Source: Thalassia testudinum (lineage: Eukaryota; Streptophyta; Magnoliopsida; Alismatales; Hydrocharitaceae). Taken from it: 64,000 nt of DNA. The notes under the pieces are model-generated. The model did no database searches. It saw only the letters and a program-made list of their open reading frames with translations, and was not told the origin of the DNA. Where the stretch lies: NCBI GenBank assembly GCA_037157565.1, contig JAZHRO010000039.1, positions 43,462,001 through 43,526,000 on the forward strand, read 5' to 3'. Position numbers and translations under genes: made by a program. This document shows positions 11,284 through 22,730 of this stretch, one piece after another (the first letter of the stretch is position 1; every line of letters begins with the position of its first letter).

Positions 11284-12436
11284 ATCATGCTGTGGCACCA
11301 ATGCCTCCAGCACCGCTACCACCTAAATTGTCATCATCACGATGATCTCTATACTAATGAAGGGATGTGTGATAAATACCTCCCTTATGAAGTAATGCTA
11401 GCAGCTCCTTGAAGGTTTTGTTGGATTCCTTGGTTTGCATCGCGTTATCCCTGACTAGCGTCATCAGCTCATCGATTCGCTAGTCCTCGTCTTTGCGGCG
11501 TAATGCCGCAATCTCCTTCCTCATCATATGCACCTCAGTTGAAGAGGATAATGCTACCCTGAAACGATCTCGCTCCTCCCTACGCTACGAATGTACCCAT
11601 CTTGATTAGGTGGCATGACGGTCCGGTAGGCTTCCTCTGAAGTTAATGGCTGTTGAACTGTAGCAGAGTTGGCGTCTTCAGGATGATGCATTAAATTGAT
11701 CATATTATTCTGAAAGATATTGAATTACGTTAAGTAATTTCATTTAATCATATAATTACGAAATCAAATAAAAGTATTACCTTTTTTAATTTTCGTGCCT
11801 CTGTTGGTATGTGTCATGAAGCCACCCTCTATTTCTGTCATCACTCATCTTGGTATGAGTGATCTCATATACTCCCACCTGATCAAGTTGGGCACCTTGA
11901 TGCTTGGCAGACTACAATAATTTGAAACAGTTAATTTTAACAAAATTAGAAATTTTGGTAAGGTTTAAAAGAAAATAATAATTAAAGGTATGTATGTATA
12001 TGGATTTCATTGAACCTATGCTCCTCCTACCCAAGACATGAGTCTTTGGGAGAGCCTTAGCCCTATTTTCCTTGTTCTTCTTGGCCTGCTTCTGAAATAA
12101 AGGTATAATTTATTAACCTAGAAATTAGCTAAATAATTGATAACATATGAAATACTTTTACTTGCATCGCTGAATCATGCCAATACTCGCATGCTTCCTT
12201 CCAAGTGTGCATTGTATCAAAGGAGGTGCATTATGTAATGCCTCATCATGATCATTTTCTTATAATACTAAAAACATATAATTGTAATGTTAGAAATAAT
12301 ATTTGAATTATGGTAAAGGAAATAAACAAATACAGTCAAAATTTATCTTTTACTTTATTCTTTATCTCCAATCTCAATCTTTATGAATCTTTGCTGCGTG
12401 CTTAAGGATATTTTTGGCGATGTTCGGATCATCGCC
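11284..12436 (-). pseudogene. CACTA-2 TNPA-type gene, 3' part
   Basis: Beyond the solo LTR the minus-strand exons continue. A block near 12430-12370 joins the exon broken at 15176. Another sits near 12250-12180. A KKNKENRAKALPKTH block near 12095-12040 matches the CACTA-1 block KKNKANRARALAQTH. QLDQVGVYE lies near 11890, and a coiled-coil-like tail (EVHMMRKEIAALRRKDED) ends in a Gly/Asp-rich terminus near 11290. Introns separate them and frames are interrupted. Confidence 0.68.
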
Positions 12437-15170
12437 TGGTTTGGTGCCAATCCTCTATGGTTTTAATATCTCGTTGTAGTATAGTATAGAGGAGCAGTTA
12501 CCAGTTTAATATAATTTGTTACTCGGAAAATAAAAGTTTTCCCAGGTCGAACTCAGGGAGCAAATTGTATTCTAGAAGTACAAAGTTTCTATTACAAAAG
12601 TGAAAAAGAGAGAGAGAGAGAGAGAGAGAGATTTATTTTGTTGGCTTTTTCTTCTTCTCTCTTCTTTCTCTTCTGTGCTCTTCTCTTGGGTTCTTCAGTC
12701 TTCTTCCTTCTGTTCTTCTTAATCTTCTTCTGTTCTTCTTCTTTCTTTCTTCTTTCTTCTTCTTCTTGTCTTCTCTTTTCTCTTTTTCTTCTCTGCGGCA
12801 GTGGTGATCCTCCTCTTCTTTTCTTTCTTTCTTTTCCTTCCTTGCTTCTTCTTTTCTTTCTTCAGGGCGTCGTCTGATTTTTCAATCAGACGACTTAAGT
12901 AGCTTTTGCTACAGTGCGTCTTCTTTCTTTCTTTCCTCTGTGGCTTTCTTCTTCTTCTTCTTCTTCTCGCAGTCCTTCTTCTTCTTCTTGTCTTCTCTTT
13001 TTCTCTTCTGTGCCTGCACACTCATAGTTTGGTCAGAAGGCAAAAACCTACTCTACCCTCCCCCGCGTCTCTCTCTCTCATAATTCACTCGTAGGATAGC
13101 TCTCCCAAAGCTGTCGCGTATTCGGGTACGGGTCGCGCCCGGGTCCAGGCCCACCGACGTGCGTGGTGGGCCAGGAGTGTTCGAGTCAAGTCGGGTCGGG
13201 TCGGCCGGATCCGCGTGATGAGCTCGTGGACCGGGCGGGTGAAGCGGGTGGAGGGACCTCACCCCGTGTGCTGAGGCAATAAGCCTACAGCACTTTTACA
13301 ATTTATGCAGGCGTGCCGCTTCAGAGTCTTCCGAGGTGGGACTAAATGTCCCACCCCAATTGGGTGCCTGCAGCTGAGAAAGCTGCAGGCAATCGCGGCT
13401 GTGCGCGGAGCTTTCTCCCCAGCTGCGGGCCTGGGCAGGTGCGCAAGGGCGAACCTCGCGTCCTGGGGAGTCTGGCCTGGGCGAAGTGAGGCTGCAGCTG
13501 CAGGCGAAAGAAGCTTCATCTTCTCAGCAATGGCGGCGGAGGACGGGTGACCTGTTCACAGCAAAACGGCCTCTCGGCCTAATCAGAAGGTGCAGGGAGC
13601 TTCGCCGGAGTGCGGCGAAGCTCGTGCGGGTGGTGGCGAGGCGTGGGGCGGCGTGTAGGGGCTGCCCTAGGTCGGACTGTGGCCGGGGGAATAGGTTTGC
13701 TCGGGGGAGTGATGTGGAGGTGAGGAGTGGCAGTGAAGGGGTGGACATGGTTCAGCGTGATGAGGTAGAGGTTTTGGGTCGGTCGGCGAGTCGTGTGGGG
13801 TGGTGGAATGATGGGAGCGAGTCGCCGGAGGTTGGCCGAAGATGGAGAAGGTGAGGGCTATTTGGCACGGTTGAAGGGTGGTTGAACAAATTGAAGTAGG
13901 GAAAAGAAAGAGGGGAGGAAGAGAAAGAACTGTACCTACTTGGAGGGACTAGGGGGACCGGAGTAGGGCGATAGTCGTATCGACTGTCGCCGGAGAAGAA
14001 GATGCCTAGTGAAAAGGGGTCGTGGCAAGGAGAGAGCAGGAGAGCGCACGCTGGGTACGGCGCGATGCGGGAAGAGCGGGTGAAGGCAACTCTGCTGCTG
14101 GTAATGCGGCAGAGCGACGAGGAGGAGGAAGAAGAACCGCCGGAGCAAGGGGGCTTCTGCCGAAGTGGGAAGAGAGGAAAGGGGGGGAGGTTTCTCCGTC
14201 AAAACCGAGCTGTTGAGTTCGGTGGACGGGGGCGATTTTTATAGAGGTGGAATCAGAGAGGACGGAGGGAGGCGACGTGCCTCCCTCGCCGGAGGACGCC
14301 GGAGATGGAGACCCATACCTACCGCCCGTTCGCACGGGAGGTATGGGTGGTTGCAGAGACCATGGAGGTGTCCCTGCGACGGCAGACGTCGCAGGGAACG
14401 CCCGGTTGACTTGGCAGAGGGTCTCCCTTACCCTGCGCGCCGCCATGCTCCGCGCAAGGTCGCCGGAGCATGGCGCTGCTCAGGGTTTTGCAGGGAGGAC
14501 CCAAATGCAAAGAACGAAGAAGAGTTAGGAGCCAAAATGCGAGGATTTCAAAAGTTGAGGGTCAAAAAGTAATAGATGAGGACCAAAATGCAAAGTCGGT
14601 CAAGAAGGTCTCTTCTTAGGCTCAAGTTTTTATGCATGACTAAATGGGGCCTAAGGATTCTAATGGTGAATTTTATTTCTAGATCAGACCTTGTTTGACC
14701 GATCAATTTACGTAAAAACCCAAATTAAGTCATTAGTTGGGCATGGTTCTCAATGTAGGTCAAAATGGGTTCCTAAGGCCAAATTGAAGGTTCTAAACCC
14801 TAGAGATTATTTTTCTATGAATTGTAGAGGATTTAGTCGATTTTTTCTTTGCCTCGAATCTCGTGAATTGAAGTGGATTTGTTTTTAGGGTTACAGGATG
14901 TCATTTAATTCCTTTGAGTTGCTGTAGCCCTTATTGGATCAACTCATCCCACTTTTCTTCTTATTAGGTTAGTTTGACCTATGTTTTGACCCTGAGTTAT
15001 CCTGTTTTCAGATTGGATTGGTGAAATTACATTTTTACCCCTTAGTTTCTATTTTCTTTACAAACTCAGAATTTCTCTGAGTCAAGCCTTTCTATAGTTA
15101 TGTAGGAGCTTTTTCTTACAAATCTGGGTTAGATGGTGCTAGTTTAGGGTTTATGACGAGGTTCTCATCA
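12437..15170 (-). mobile_element. Solo LTR of the ATH-1 family
   Basis: The whole 2.73-kb LTR is present in reverse orientation: the LTR start (TGATGAGAACC) is at 15170 and the LTR tail at 12437. TCGCC flanks both sides (12432-12436 and 15171-15175), a perfect 5-bp duplication. No internal sequence or second LTR is present, so it arose by LTR-LTR recombination. It carries the TATA box (14237-14243), the three promoter inverted repeats (14312-14475) and the terminal hairpins (12869-12912). It interrupts the TNPA-like gene of CACTA-2. Confidence 0.92.
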
Positions 15171-15175
15171 TCGCC

Positions 15176-16080
15176 CCAATCGAAGGTGGCCTGCATTAGT
15201 AAGAGAATAGAAATTATTACATAATTTAAACTTATATAAAGCAATGTACATAAGTTATTAATTTTTACCAATTACCTCTAACTCTCGAATGAGCTGCATT
15301 TTCAGGTCGTTTGGCACCTATCTCTAAACAAAGTAGGACAGTGGGATGATCGCCTTTGTTAGCGTACCCGGTCTGTTGACGAATGGAGCATAGTCCTCTG
15401 CTTCCCCCACTGGTGTAATCCCCACTGAAATCTGGACCCCATGCGGAATTCTCTCTAAGTCTCTGTTCCGTGTGGGACCTCTTCCCCTACGTGCACCTAG
15501 ATTCATACCTAAACATAAAATTAAATAACAAAGAAATAAATAAATCGTAACATTTACTAAACCTTAAATTCATACCTAGACTGCGGAAGGATGGTGGTGG
15601 TGCAGAACATCCTGGCTGAGAAGGATCTAGGTCAGCCGTCTGCTCTAGCTGATCATCCAAGCCAACGTCCTCCTCATCAACTGAAGTACTATCCTCCTCA
15701 TCGGTTGCTGCATCCTCCTTGTAGTTAGAATCCTCTGCTGGTAGATCCATTGGAAGAGGCATCAAACTCTTCCCCTTCTCCCTACCTCCCCTCCCCTGAC
15801 TCTGGAAATATCAAACCACATCTCCAGGTCTCAAAAACTGCTGGGGAGGTGCCTGGGGCTAAGTGGGCTTCTGCCGGTGGTGAGCCTGAGGCTGAGGCTG
15901 CTGGCGGGGTGCCTTAGGCTGCTGGAAGGCCTGAGCCTCCTCCTTGCGACTCCTATTAGCATTCTTCTTGAAATTAACCTCCGTAAAAACATCACAAATA
16001 ATCAAATGTTTTTTTAAAAAATTCAGCAGCATTTCCCTTATATATTGTGATATTTCAAAAATCCAGTATAAAATAAGCAT
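15176..16080 (-). pseudogene. CACTA-2 TNPA-type gene, 5' part
   Basis: On the minus strand a Gln/Pro/His-rich stretch (16080-15859) is followed by an acidic block (15765-15600, rich in Asp and Glu). A PF03004-like exon at 15506-15330 follows, with ARRGRGPTRNRDLERIPHG and a G-x-A-x-x-Y-A motif. AT-rich introns lie between. The next exon fragment abuts the solo LTR at 15175. Stops within the first block show decay. This is the counterpart of 37616-37914 plus 48411-48800 in CACTA-1. Confidence 0.65.
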
Positions 16081-16130
16081 ACAAATAAATGAAAATGAAA
16101 TAAACGTATATAAATGAAACTGTAAATAAA

Positions 16131-16505
16131 ATGATATCTCCCTTCCCCTTTCCCTTTCCCTTCCCCTCCATTACCCTCCCCTTCTCCCTTCTTCTTTCTT
16201 CTCCTTCACTTTTTCTCTTACCCTTTCCCCTTCCCATTCCTCCATTCCCCTTCTCCTCCCCTTCATTTTCCTCCACTTCTCCCTTCCTCTTTCGCCTCCT
16301 CCTTCTCCCTTCTCCTTCCCAACCCTCCATTTCCCTTATCCTCCCCTTCATTTCCCTCTCGTTCTCCCTTCTCTCTCTCCCTTCTACTTTATCCATCCCA
16401 TCCCTCCATTTCCCTTCCCCTCTCCTCCATTTCCCTCCACCTTTTCATACCTCTTCTCTTTTCCTCCATTCTACCCTCCATTTCCCTTTCTCCTTCCTCT
16501 TCTCC
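16131..16505. repeat. Low-complexity polypyrimidine tract (plus strand)
   Basis: Almost uninterrupted CCTTCCC / TTTCCC-type sequence for 370 bp, lying between the TNP2 and TNPA genes of CACTA-2. Frames read through it on either strand are repeat artefacts. Confidence 0.9.
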
Positions 16506-16892
16506 ACATTCAACAGAAAACATTCAATATACAAAAAATAAATAAATGCATCATTCCACACAAAAAATAAACCAAAGTGGACACACCCCACACAAAAAAT
16601 AACCTAAGTAGGCACACCCCACATTTAATATGATAACAACATTTTAAGGAAAAAAGTAGTAAAAAACTCACCATAGTGACAAGATGATCCATAAACTATG
16701 CACAAACAGTAAGAGAATGCGAAAACCTATATGAGAAGGCAATAAAATAAATTTCAATTTTAAAATATAAATGAACATAAGCTTTGATAAAAGTTAAAGA
16801 AATTTAAAGAAAATTTAAACAAAACAGACAACTAAGAATTTCTTAAATTATTTATTTTTATGGTTATGGATTAATATTTTTGACAAATTACT

Positions 16893-19800
16893 TTATATGT
16901 CAATGTCAGTTGCACCAGGGGCAAGTTCTTCACTTTGTGGATTTTGTTGATATGCTTTATATTTAACATCTGGGTGTAAATCATTTCCCGCATCGTATTG
17001 TTCACGCGGTTGGGTTCTAACTAGTTTAATCCACCCATTTCTGCTATTATTAGGTACGTAGAATACTTGTGCCACCTGACATGCTAGTGTGAATGATTTT
17101 GATGAATGGAGGATGCGAAGATTCTTACTTAGGCTCAAGAAATTATGTTTCTTATCAACTTTGAATCCAATGCATTCTTTAAAAATATTAAACCAATCAC
17201 ACTTTAATAAAGCCACCTTATGGTCAAACCTAAAACTCATTTCCACAATCTCTTCAATTTGACCGTAATACCCATCACAACCAGTGCTTAGGTCACAACT
17301 GACGACAACTCTCGCCTGTCACGTGGCCTTCGCATCATCAATGGATTGTACTCTGAATATGAAGCCCTTAATTATGTATCCCGAATAGTAACATCCGTAT
17401 GTCAGATGTGTATCGGCAATTACATCAAAATCCTGTACCCACCGTTGAACCCCATCTTCTTTCAGTTTACTTATACAATCCATGAACCAATCAAGGAACT
17501 GCAGGTCGTGTGTAGATGACACGGATGATGCTTTAAATTTATTGTAAAATTCATCCACTTCTGGAATTTGCTTTAGAATGTACAAGTGTGCCAATCGTTG
17601 GTCCATTTCGAGATGGCCTTAACCTCCATCCAGTGGATCAAACTTCCTTCGATGTTAATTATGGACAGACAATCTTTATCGTTATCATTAAATTCTCCTT
17701 CATAGTTCCATTCAAGACGATTAAATTGATTGCCTGTTTCATTCATGTACATGACACAGAAGTTAATACATTCTTCTACAAGATAGCTTTCAACGGTTGA
17801 CCCTTCTAGGTTAGCCTTATTCAAGACATAATTTTCAATTTCATCAAATATCGTTCAATTGGATACATTCATCTATACTGCATGGGTCCAGCAATTCTCG
17901 CTTCATTCGAAAGATGAAGCGTGACATGAACCATCACGTCGAAGAATGTAAGCAGGAAAATCTGCTCCATTTTACAAAGTGTGATCACAATTTTTTTATC
18001 CCAATAGTCTAGCAATTCGGGATCTAATATCTTTGAATAGATTACTTTAAAATCTACTCATCTCTGTGAAAGAATCGAATACCGGATCAGGCATCACTCT
18101 ACATATCGCTAGTGGGAATAAGATTTACATGTACACATGAGAATCATGACTTTTTAACCTAATAATCTTCTTTTGCGTATCATTTACGCAATGTGAAAGC
18201 TACGATGAATACCAATCTTGAATCAGAATGTCTTTAAGGAATAAGAAAATCCTTCACCTCTGCTCTCCAGTAAGACTGTATATAGCTTCTGCAAAGTGAG
18301 ACCCTCCTTCAATGTGCAACTCAGGATGAATATCCAAAATTTTCATATCATTCCTTGTTTTAACTGTATCCTTCAGGCTATCTATTAGGTTTAATACATC
18401 AAGAATGTTGTCCACTACATTCTTCTCATTATGCATAACATCTAAATTGTGTCGCACTGTCAAATCCTTCCAATATGGAAGCTCTATAAAAAAATATGCT
18501 TTTCTTCCTAAACCTTGAATGTCATAAGGAAGCCAAGTTATTTTTGAAAAGATGACCCAAATGTATTTCTCCGAGCTGTTGCAATGTCTCCATGATTTTC
18601 ATCCCTGATAGCTTAATAGAACATGTACCGAGTTTATTCTTTGGATTCCTTGACGAATACTGACATACTTTATCATCAAATCTATCCTTGAATTGTGACA
18701 TTCGCCATCTGTGTTTAATGGGCAAAAACCTGCGGTACCCTAAGTAACAGAACTTCTTGCTTCCAGGCAATCTTAGGTGATGAGTATCGTTCATACAGAT
18801 TGGATAGGTGAACTTCCCCTTCGTACTCCATCCTGATAAATTCGCATATGCTGGAAAGTGATTGATTGTCCACAGTAATGTTGTGTGTAATTGGAAGAAT
18901 TGTTTCTTTTGTACGTCATATGTTTGAACACCACGTATTATAAGAGTTTCAGTTTATCAATCATTGGTTGGAGCTAAACATCTATTGCATTTCCTAGTTG
19001 CTTGGGTCCTGGAATAAGGAATGTCAATATCATGAATGCAGATCGCATGCATACTCATGGGGGTAAGTTGTAACTTACCATGACCACCGGCCATATGAAT
19101 ATGATGAATACATGCACTTGAATGGGTTGAATCCATCGCTTGCAAGACCTAGTCTCACATTTTGTACCTCCTTTGCGAATAATGTGTGATTCTCATTAAA
19201 TCTATTCCACTCATCAGAATCTGTTGGATGATGGATGTGTCCTTTTGATTTATTATCCTGATGCCACGACATCAGTTTTGCTGTTTTACTGGAAATGAAT
19301 AGGCTTTGTAGCCTAGGGATCGGTGGAAAATAAAGGAGAACCCTTTCCGGTTATTTCTTCCCACCAGTGGTTGTTACTTACCCACCTTATATCTCTCCTC
19401 ACCACATTCGGGATAGTTAGTCAACCCTGAGTACTCATTTCCGTACAAGACACAGTCATTATGGCAGGCATCAGTTTTCTCTCATTTCAGTCCGAGCCCA
19501 CGTATCTGCTTCTTCGCATCACATCATAACTTAGGATACCCAGCAAGATTATTCAGTAGATCTCTAATGAATTCCAGAACCTCAGACATTAATTTCACAG
19601 TGGCTCTATTCATCACTTTCATCTGAAACAAATTCAGAAGGAATAATAACTTCAACATTGACGTTATTTCAAGAGTAATAGGATCCTCTATTGCCTTGAT
19701 TGCATCGTACAATTCATTATAATCTCATAATGTCTAATCGTCATTTGCATCCTGATAGTCTGCCGCTTTTATATCATGTAACACTTCATCCGATTCATCT

Positions 19801-20012
19801 CCTTGATTATCATCACTTCCTTAAAATGCTTCAATTCTCTTATGTCTAACTTCCCTCATTTGCTCACCATGAGCTGCTCAATTTATGCAATGTTGCCACC
19901 AACCGTTACAAATCACATGCTCCAAAACTTTATCCCGATCATAGAAAAATCCATTCAAATAGTGTCTACATGGGCATAAAATTAGCTGAAGGAATTCACC
20001 TTATCTAAACGT
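16893..20012 (-). pseudogene. CACTA-2 TNP2-type transposase, main part
   Basis: Reading downward from 20012: a Transpos_assoc motif (LCPCRHY, then VLEHVICNGWWQH) at about 19985-19890; the Transposase_21 core at about 19300-18254 (HPTDSDEWNRF, VRLGLASDGFNPF, RWRMSQFKDRFD); DUF4218 at 17824-17573 (GSTVESYLVEECINFCVMYMNE); DUF4216 at 17606-16893 (STHDLQFLDWFMD, SGYIIKGF, QVFYVPN). It ends at the stop 16893-16895. Stops and frameshifts interrupt the core, so it is inactive. Its N-terminal exon lies at 33525-33623, separated by ATH-1. Confidence 0.88.
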
Positions 20013-20708
20013 TGATGAGAACCTCGTCATAAACCCTAAACTAGCACCATCTAACCCAGATTTGCAAGAAAAAGCTCCTACATAACTATAGAAAGGCTTG
20101 ACTTAGAGAAATTCTGAGTTTCTGAAGAAAATAGAAACTAAGGGGTAAAAATGCAATTTCACCAACTCAATCTTAAAACAGGATAACTCAGGTTCCAAAC
20201 ATAGGTTAAACCAACCTAATAAGAAGAAAAGTGGGATGAATTGACCTAATAAGAGCCACAACAACTCCAAGGAATTAAATGACATCCTGTAACCCTAAGA
20301 ACAAACCCAATTCAATTCACGAGGTTCGAGGCAAAGAAAAAAATGGACTAAACCCTCTAAAATTCATAGAAAAATAATCTCTAGGGTTTAGAACCTTCAA
20401 TTTGGCCTTAGTAACGCATTTTGACCTACAGTGAGAACCATGCCCAATTAATAACTTAATTTGGATTTTTACGTAAATTGACCGGTCAAACAAGGTCTGA
20501 TCTAGAAATAAAATTCACCATCAGAATCCTTAGGTCCTAGTTAGTCATGTATAAAAACTTGAACCTAACAAGAGACCTTCTTGACCAACTTTACATTTTG
20601 GTCCTCATCTATTACTTTTTGACCCTCAACTTTTGAAACCCTCCCATTTTGGCCTCTAATTCTTCTTCGTTATTTGCATTTGGGCCCTCCCTGCAAAACC
20701 CTGAGCAG

Positions 20709-20870
20709 CGCCATGCTCCGGCGGCTTTGCGCGAAGCATGGCGACGCGCAGGGTGAGGGAGGCCCTCTGCCAAGACAACCGGGGGTTCCCTGCGACGTCT
20801 GCTGTCCCAGGGACACCTCCATGGTCTCTGCGGCTGCGCATACCTCCCGTGCAAACGCACGGAAGGTATG
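20709..20870 (+). promoter_or_regulatory. Three inverted repeats upstream of the ATH-1 TATA box
   Basis: IR1 CGCCATGCT..AGCATGGCG lies at 20709-20743, IR2 TCCCTG..CAGGGA at 20787-20813, IR3 CATACCT..AGGTATG at 20839-20870. All three recur in the 3' LTR (IR3 at 31627-31662 with arms extended to CCCATACC) and in the solo LTR (14441-14475, 14371-14397, 14312-14347). There IR1 has 11-bp and IR2 perfect 10-bp arms. They stand 70-240 bp before the TATA box, so they are probably protein-binding dyads or cruciform/hairpin elements of the promoter. Confidence 0.75.
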
Positions 20871-20943
20871 GGTCTCCATCTCCGGCATCCTGCGGCGAGG
20901 GAGGCACGTCGCCTCCCTCCGCCCTCCCCTCTGATTTCACCTC

Positions 20944-20950
20944 TATAAAA
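20944..20950 (+). promoter_or_regulatory. TATA box of the ATH-1 5' LTR
   Basis: TATAAAA within CCTCTATAAAAGCC is conserved in the 3' LTR (31734-31740) and in the solo LTR (14237-14243, minus strand). Transcription should start about 25-35 bp downstream, which would set the U3/R border. Confidence 0.8.
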
Positions 20951-22290
20951 GCCGCCTCCCTCTGCCGCACTTAGTAGCTCGGATCTGACGGAGAAACACC
21001 CCCCTCCTTCCTCTCTTCCCACTCCGGCAGAAGCCCTCCAGCTCCGGTGCTTCTTCCTCCTCCTCTTCGTCGCTCTGCCGCATTACCAGTAGCAGAGCCG
21101 CCTTCACCCGCTCTTCCCGCACCGCGCCGTACCCAGCGCGCGCTCTCCCGCTCTCTCCTTGCCGCCGCCCCCTCTCTCTGGGCATCTTCTTCTCCGGCGA
21201 CAGTCGATACCACTGTTGCCCTGCTCCGTTCCCCTCTTGTCCCTCCAAGTAAGTACAGTTCTTTCCTTTCCTCCCCTCTTTCTTTTCCCTACTTCAATTT
21301 GCTCAACCACCCTTCGACCGCGCCTAATCACCCTCACCTTCTCCATCTCCGGCCAACCTCCGGCTACTCGCTCCCATCATTCCAGCACCCCACACGACTC
21401 GCTGACCGACCCAAAACCTCCGCCTCTTCACGCTGAACCACTTCCACCCCTTCACTCCCTGTCATTCGCTGCCTAAAGACCCCCTGAACAAACCCTTTCC
21501 CCAAGCCACAGACCGACCTAGGGCAGCCCTTGCACGCCGCCCCACGCCTCGCCACCACCTGCACGAGCTTCTCCGCACTCTGGCGAAGCTCCCTGCACCT
21601 TCTAACTAGGCCGAGAGGCCGTATTGCTGTGAACAGGTCACCCGCCCTCCGCTGCCATTGCTGAGCAGGTGGAACTTCTTCCGCCTGCAGCTGCAGCCTC
21701 GCCTCACCCAGGTCTGACTCGCCAGCACGTGCGGTTCGACCTCACGCACCTGCCCAGGCCTGCAGCTGGGGTGAGAGCCCCATGCATAGCCGCGATTGCC
21801 TGCAGCTGAGACCAATTAGGGTGGGACATTTAGTCTCACCTCGGAAGACTCTGAAGCAGCGCACCCGCATAAATGCAAAAGGTGCTATAGGCTTATCGCC
21901 TCAGCACACGGGGTGAGGTTCCTCTCACCCGCTCACCCGGCCTCGTCCGCGACCACCCCCGCGGACCTGGCCCGACCCGTTTACCCGACCTGCACTCCTC
22001 GCCCACCACCGCACGCCGGTGGGCCTGGACCCGGGCGTGACTCGTACCCGAATATCCGGCAGCTCTGGGAGAGCTATCCTACGAGTGAATTCTGAGAGAG
22101 AGACGCGGGGGAGGGTAGAGTAGGTTCTTGCCCTGACCCAACTGTGAGTGTGCAGGCACAGAAGAAGAAGAAGAGAAGGCAGACCGCAGAGGAAGAAGAA
22201 AGAAGAGAAAGAAGGAAGGAGCAGCCAGAGCCGTGGCTGCTTGAAGCAAAGCAGAAGAAAGGCAAAGAAGAAGAAGAAGGAGGACGCACT

Positions 22291-22334
22291 GTAGCAGAGG
22301 CTACTTAAGTCGTCTGATTGAAAAATCAGACGAC
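22291..22334 (+). promoter_or_regulatory. Hairpin pair in the distal ATH-1 5' LTR
   Basis: Hairpin 1 is GTAGC-AGAG-GCTAC (22291-22304). Hairpin 2 is an 11-bp perfect stem GTCGTCTGATT with loop GAAA (22309-22334). Both recur in the 3' LTR (33091-33134) and in the solo LTR (12869-12912), where the hairpin 1 loop reads AAAA in LTR sense but the stem is kept. A related LTR at 60249-60270 keeps the stem CGTCTGATT with loop CACA. GAAA is a GNRA-type tetraloop. The pair lies in the transcribed R/U5 part, hence in genomic RNA. Confidence 0.8.
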
Positions 22335-22718
22335 GCCCAGAAGAACAGAAGGAAGAAGACAAAGAAGAGACAAGCAGAACACGAGGAGAAAGAGAAGAAG
22401 CTTGGAAGAAAAAGAAAGAAGAAATAAGAAGGAAGAAGACTGAAGAACCAAAGAGAAGAGAAGAGAAGAAGACAAAGACAAGAGAAAGAAGAGAAGAAGA
22501 AAAAGCCAACAAGACAAATCCCTCTCTCTCTCTTTCTTTCATTTTTGTAATAGAAACTTTGTACTTCTAGAATACAGTTTGCTCCCTGAGTTTGACCTCA
22601 GGAAAACTTTTATTTTCCGAGTAACAAATTGTATTAAACTGGTAACCGCTCCTCTATACTATACTACGACGAAATATTAGAAATATTAGAACTATAGACG
22701 AGAGTAGCAGCCAGTTTT

Positions 22719-22730
22719 TGGCGCCGTTGC
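22719..22730 (+). other. ATH-1 primer binding site (tRNA-Asp)
   Basis: TGGCGCCGTTGC, five bases after the LTR end, is complementary to the 3' end of plant tRNA-Asp, the usual primer of Athila/Tat elements. Confidence 0.88.

Larger units (their letters stand above)
20013..22713 (+). repeat. ATH-1 5' LTR
   Basis: It starts TGATGAGAACC and ends TAGCAGCCA. U3 covers about 20013-20970 with the TATA box at 20944-20950 and three inverted repeats upstream. The rest is rich in CT then in GA (22150-22510) and contains a hairpin pair at 22291-22334. The GA-rich part gives long open frames on the minus strand that are composition artefacts. Confidence 0.92.

Noticed and set aside
12638..13021. Poly-Leu/Phe/Ser and poly-Lys/Arg frames on both strands
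   Set aside because: They are the CT/GA-rich distal part of the solo LTR read in both directions.
16131..16541. 136-codon Ser/Pro/Phe-rich frame
   Set aside because: It is a translated polypyrimidine tract.
20612..21248. Several Arg/Gly-rich frames on the minus strand of the ATH-1 LTR, repeated at 14165-14572 and 31432-32035
   Set aside because: They recur only because the LTR recurs, differ in length between copies, and overlap the promoter inverted repeats.
21925..22542. 205-codon Leu/Phe/Ser-rich minus-strand frame, with a twin at 32725-33348, resembling a membrane protein
   Set aside because: It is the antisense of the GA-rich distal part of the ATH-1 LTRs. Two copies exist only because there are two LTRs, and low-complexity purine runs give such frames automatically.
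22719..22730. tRNA gene at the primer binding site, and likewise at 45679 and 57564
   Set aside because: Only 12-13 bases complementary to tRNA 3' ends are present, without a tRNA body or internal promoter boxes.
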